Of a DNA stretch of 64,000 nt, positions 63,651 through 64,000 are shown piece by piece (position 1 is the first letter of the stretch; each line of letters begins with the position of its first letter). This stretch comes from an uncultured Tateyamaria sp. Its GTDB lineage: Bacteria; Pseudomonadota; Alphaproteobacteria; Rhodobacterales; Rhodobacteraceae. Under the pieces are notes generated by a model that was not told the DNA's origin, made no database searches, and was given only the letters and a program-made list of their open reading frames with translations. The DNA lies in assembly GCF_947503385.1 (NCBI RefSeq), contig NZ_CANNDO010000001.1:372001-436000 (forward strand). Direction: 5' to 3'. The translations under genes were made by a program, and so were the position numbers.

Positions 63651-64000
63651 TCACCTTTCACCGCGGTCCGACAGCATCCGCCCGACCAACTGCGCTGTGT
63701 AATCCACGATCGGCACGATCCGCCCATAATTGAGCCGCGTGGGTCCGATGACCCCAACCGCACCGATGATCTTTCGATCCGCGTTCATATATGGGGAAAC
63801 CACCAAAGAGGAACCCGAAAGTGAGAAAAGTTTGTTCTCAGACCCGATAAAAATGCGCACGCCATCGCCGTCCTGCGCCAGATCGAGGAACTCGGCAATG
63901 TCGCGTTTGCGTTCAAGGTCGTCAAACAGGCTCCGCACACGCTCCAGCTCTTCGGCTTCGGTCGAATCGCTCAGCAGGTTGGACCGGCCCCGGACGATCA
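63651..64000 (-). CDS. hrcA: Heat-inducible transcription repressor HrcA (5' end outside window)
   Basis: The frame is open to the window edge, so the N-terminal DNA-binding part is missing; about 116 codons are visible. HrcA represses CIRCE-controlled heat-shock genes such as groESL. The visible C-terminal portion contains [24 protein letters not shown] sequence, [20 protein letters not shown] and the terminal [20 protein letters not shown], which is diagnostic of HrcA. An internal GTG at 63938 is not the start. grpE follows after three bases. Confidence 0.94.
   Translation of the reverse strand, partial: IVRGRSNLLSDSTEAEELERVRSLFDDLERKRDIAEFLDLAQDGDGVRIFIGSENKLFSLSGSSLVVSPYMNADRKIIGAVGVIGPTRLNYGRIVPIVDYTAQLVGRMLSDRGER

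Noticed and set aside
1-64000. CRISPR arrays, insertion sequences, prophage or integrative elements
   Set aside because: No regularly spaced repeats, transposase or integrase-like proteins or attachment-site duplications were found; gene order is continuous and housekeeping in nature.

Overview
The window looks like a core-genome stretch of an alphaproteobacterium of the Rhodobacterales (Roseobacter/Rhodobacter group). The grounds are high G+C, family-level resemblance of nearly all proteins to that group, long-form hpf followed by ptsN, rimP-nusA-ylxR-infB in order, dnaK-dnaJ separate from hrcA-grpE, and a bacterial voltage-gated sodium channel typical of marine members. The genus cannot be fixed from sequence alone. 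I see no rRNA, tRNA, CRISPR array, insertion sequence, integrase or prophage. No gene-free stretch exceeds about 250 bases.

Layout. 1-1037: 3' part of hpf, then ptsN. 1054-12166: a surface-polysaccharide locus on the minus strand (sulfotransferase, three or four glycosyltransferases, galE, galU, kdsB, cysQ) and, on the plus strand, a lone KpsM-like export permease. The pairing of a PAPS-type sulfotransferase with a PAP phosphatase (cysQ), and of kdsB with an ABC-2 permease, suggests a sulfated, possibly Kdo-linked glycan. 12346-13575: a small secreted protein and alkB. 13766-18316: dnaK, dnaJ, an acetyltransferase and radC. 18318-23721: secA followed by two envelope proteins, one fusing a PstS-like domain to an OmpA domain. 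23897-26615: a periplasmic parvulin, argJ, mutT and a 44-residue small gene. 26691-32009: rimP-nusA-ylxR-infB, with a perfect intrinsic-terminator hairpin just before rimP. 32136-33874: a half-length peptide-binding protein and proline iminopeptidase.

33925-38921: ubiG, a MarR regulator, a nitrilase-family amidase coupled to glutaredoxin 3, comF, a methyltransferase and hemH. 38994-42119: a small membrane protein, two L,D-transpeptidases flanking a CAP-domain lipoprotein, and a NavBac sodium channel. 42132-50443: an RNA methyltransferase, a tandem ABC exporter pair, CCA-adding enzyme, CoA pyrophosphatase, Hsp33 and a Nudix hydrolase. 50419-52191: a response-regulator phosphatase facing an HPt protein. 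52188-62085: ilvA, argG, a second sulfotransferase-like protein, periplasmic msrA, a ribokinase-family kinase, maeB and mutS. 62162-63073: an unrecognised gene of lower G+C with a faint RGS-like N-terminus. 63084-64000: grpE and the 3' part of hrcA.

The window is mostly housekeeping. The features most worth following are the sulfated-glycan locus, the tandem sulfotransferase with a degenerate second half, the rimP leader terminator, the lone RGS-like gene, the response-regulator phosphatase/HPt pair, the 9-codon leader ORF before the ABC exporters, and the way convergent genes here share or overlap stop codons with no room for a terminator.
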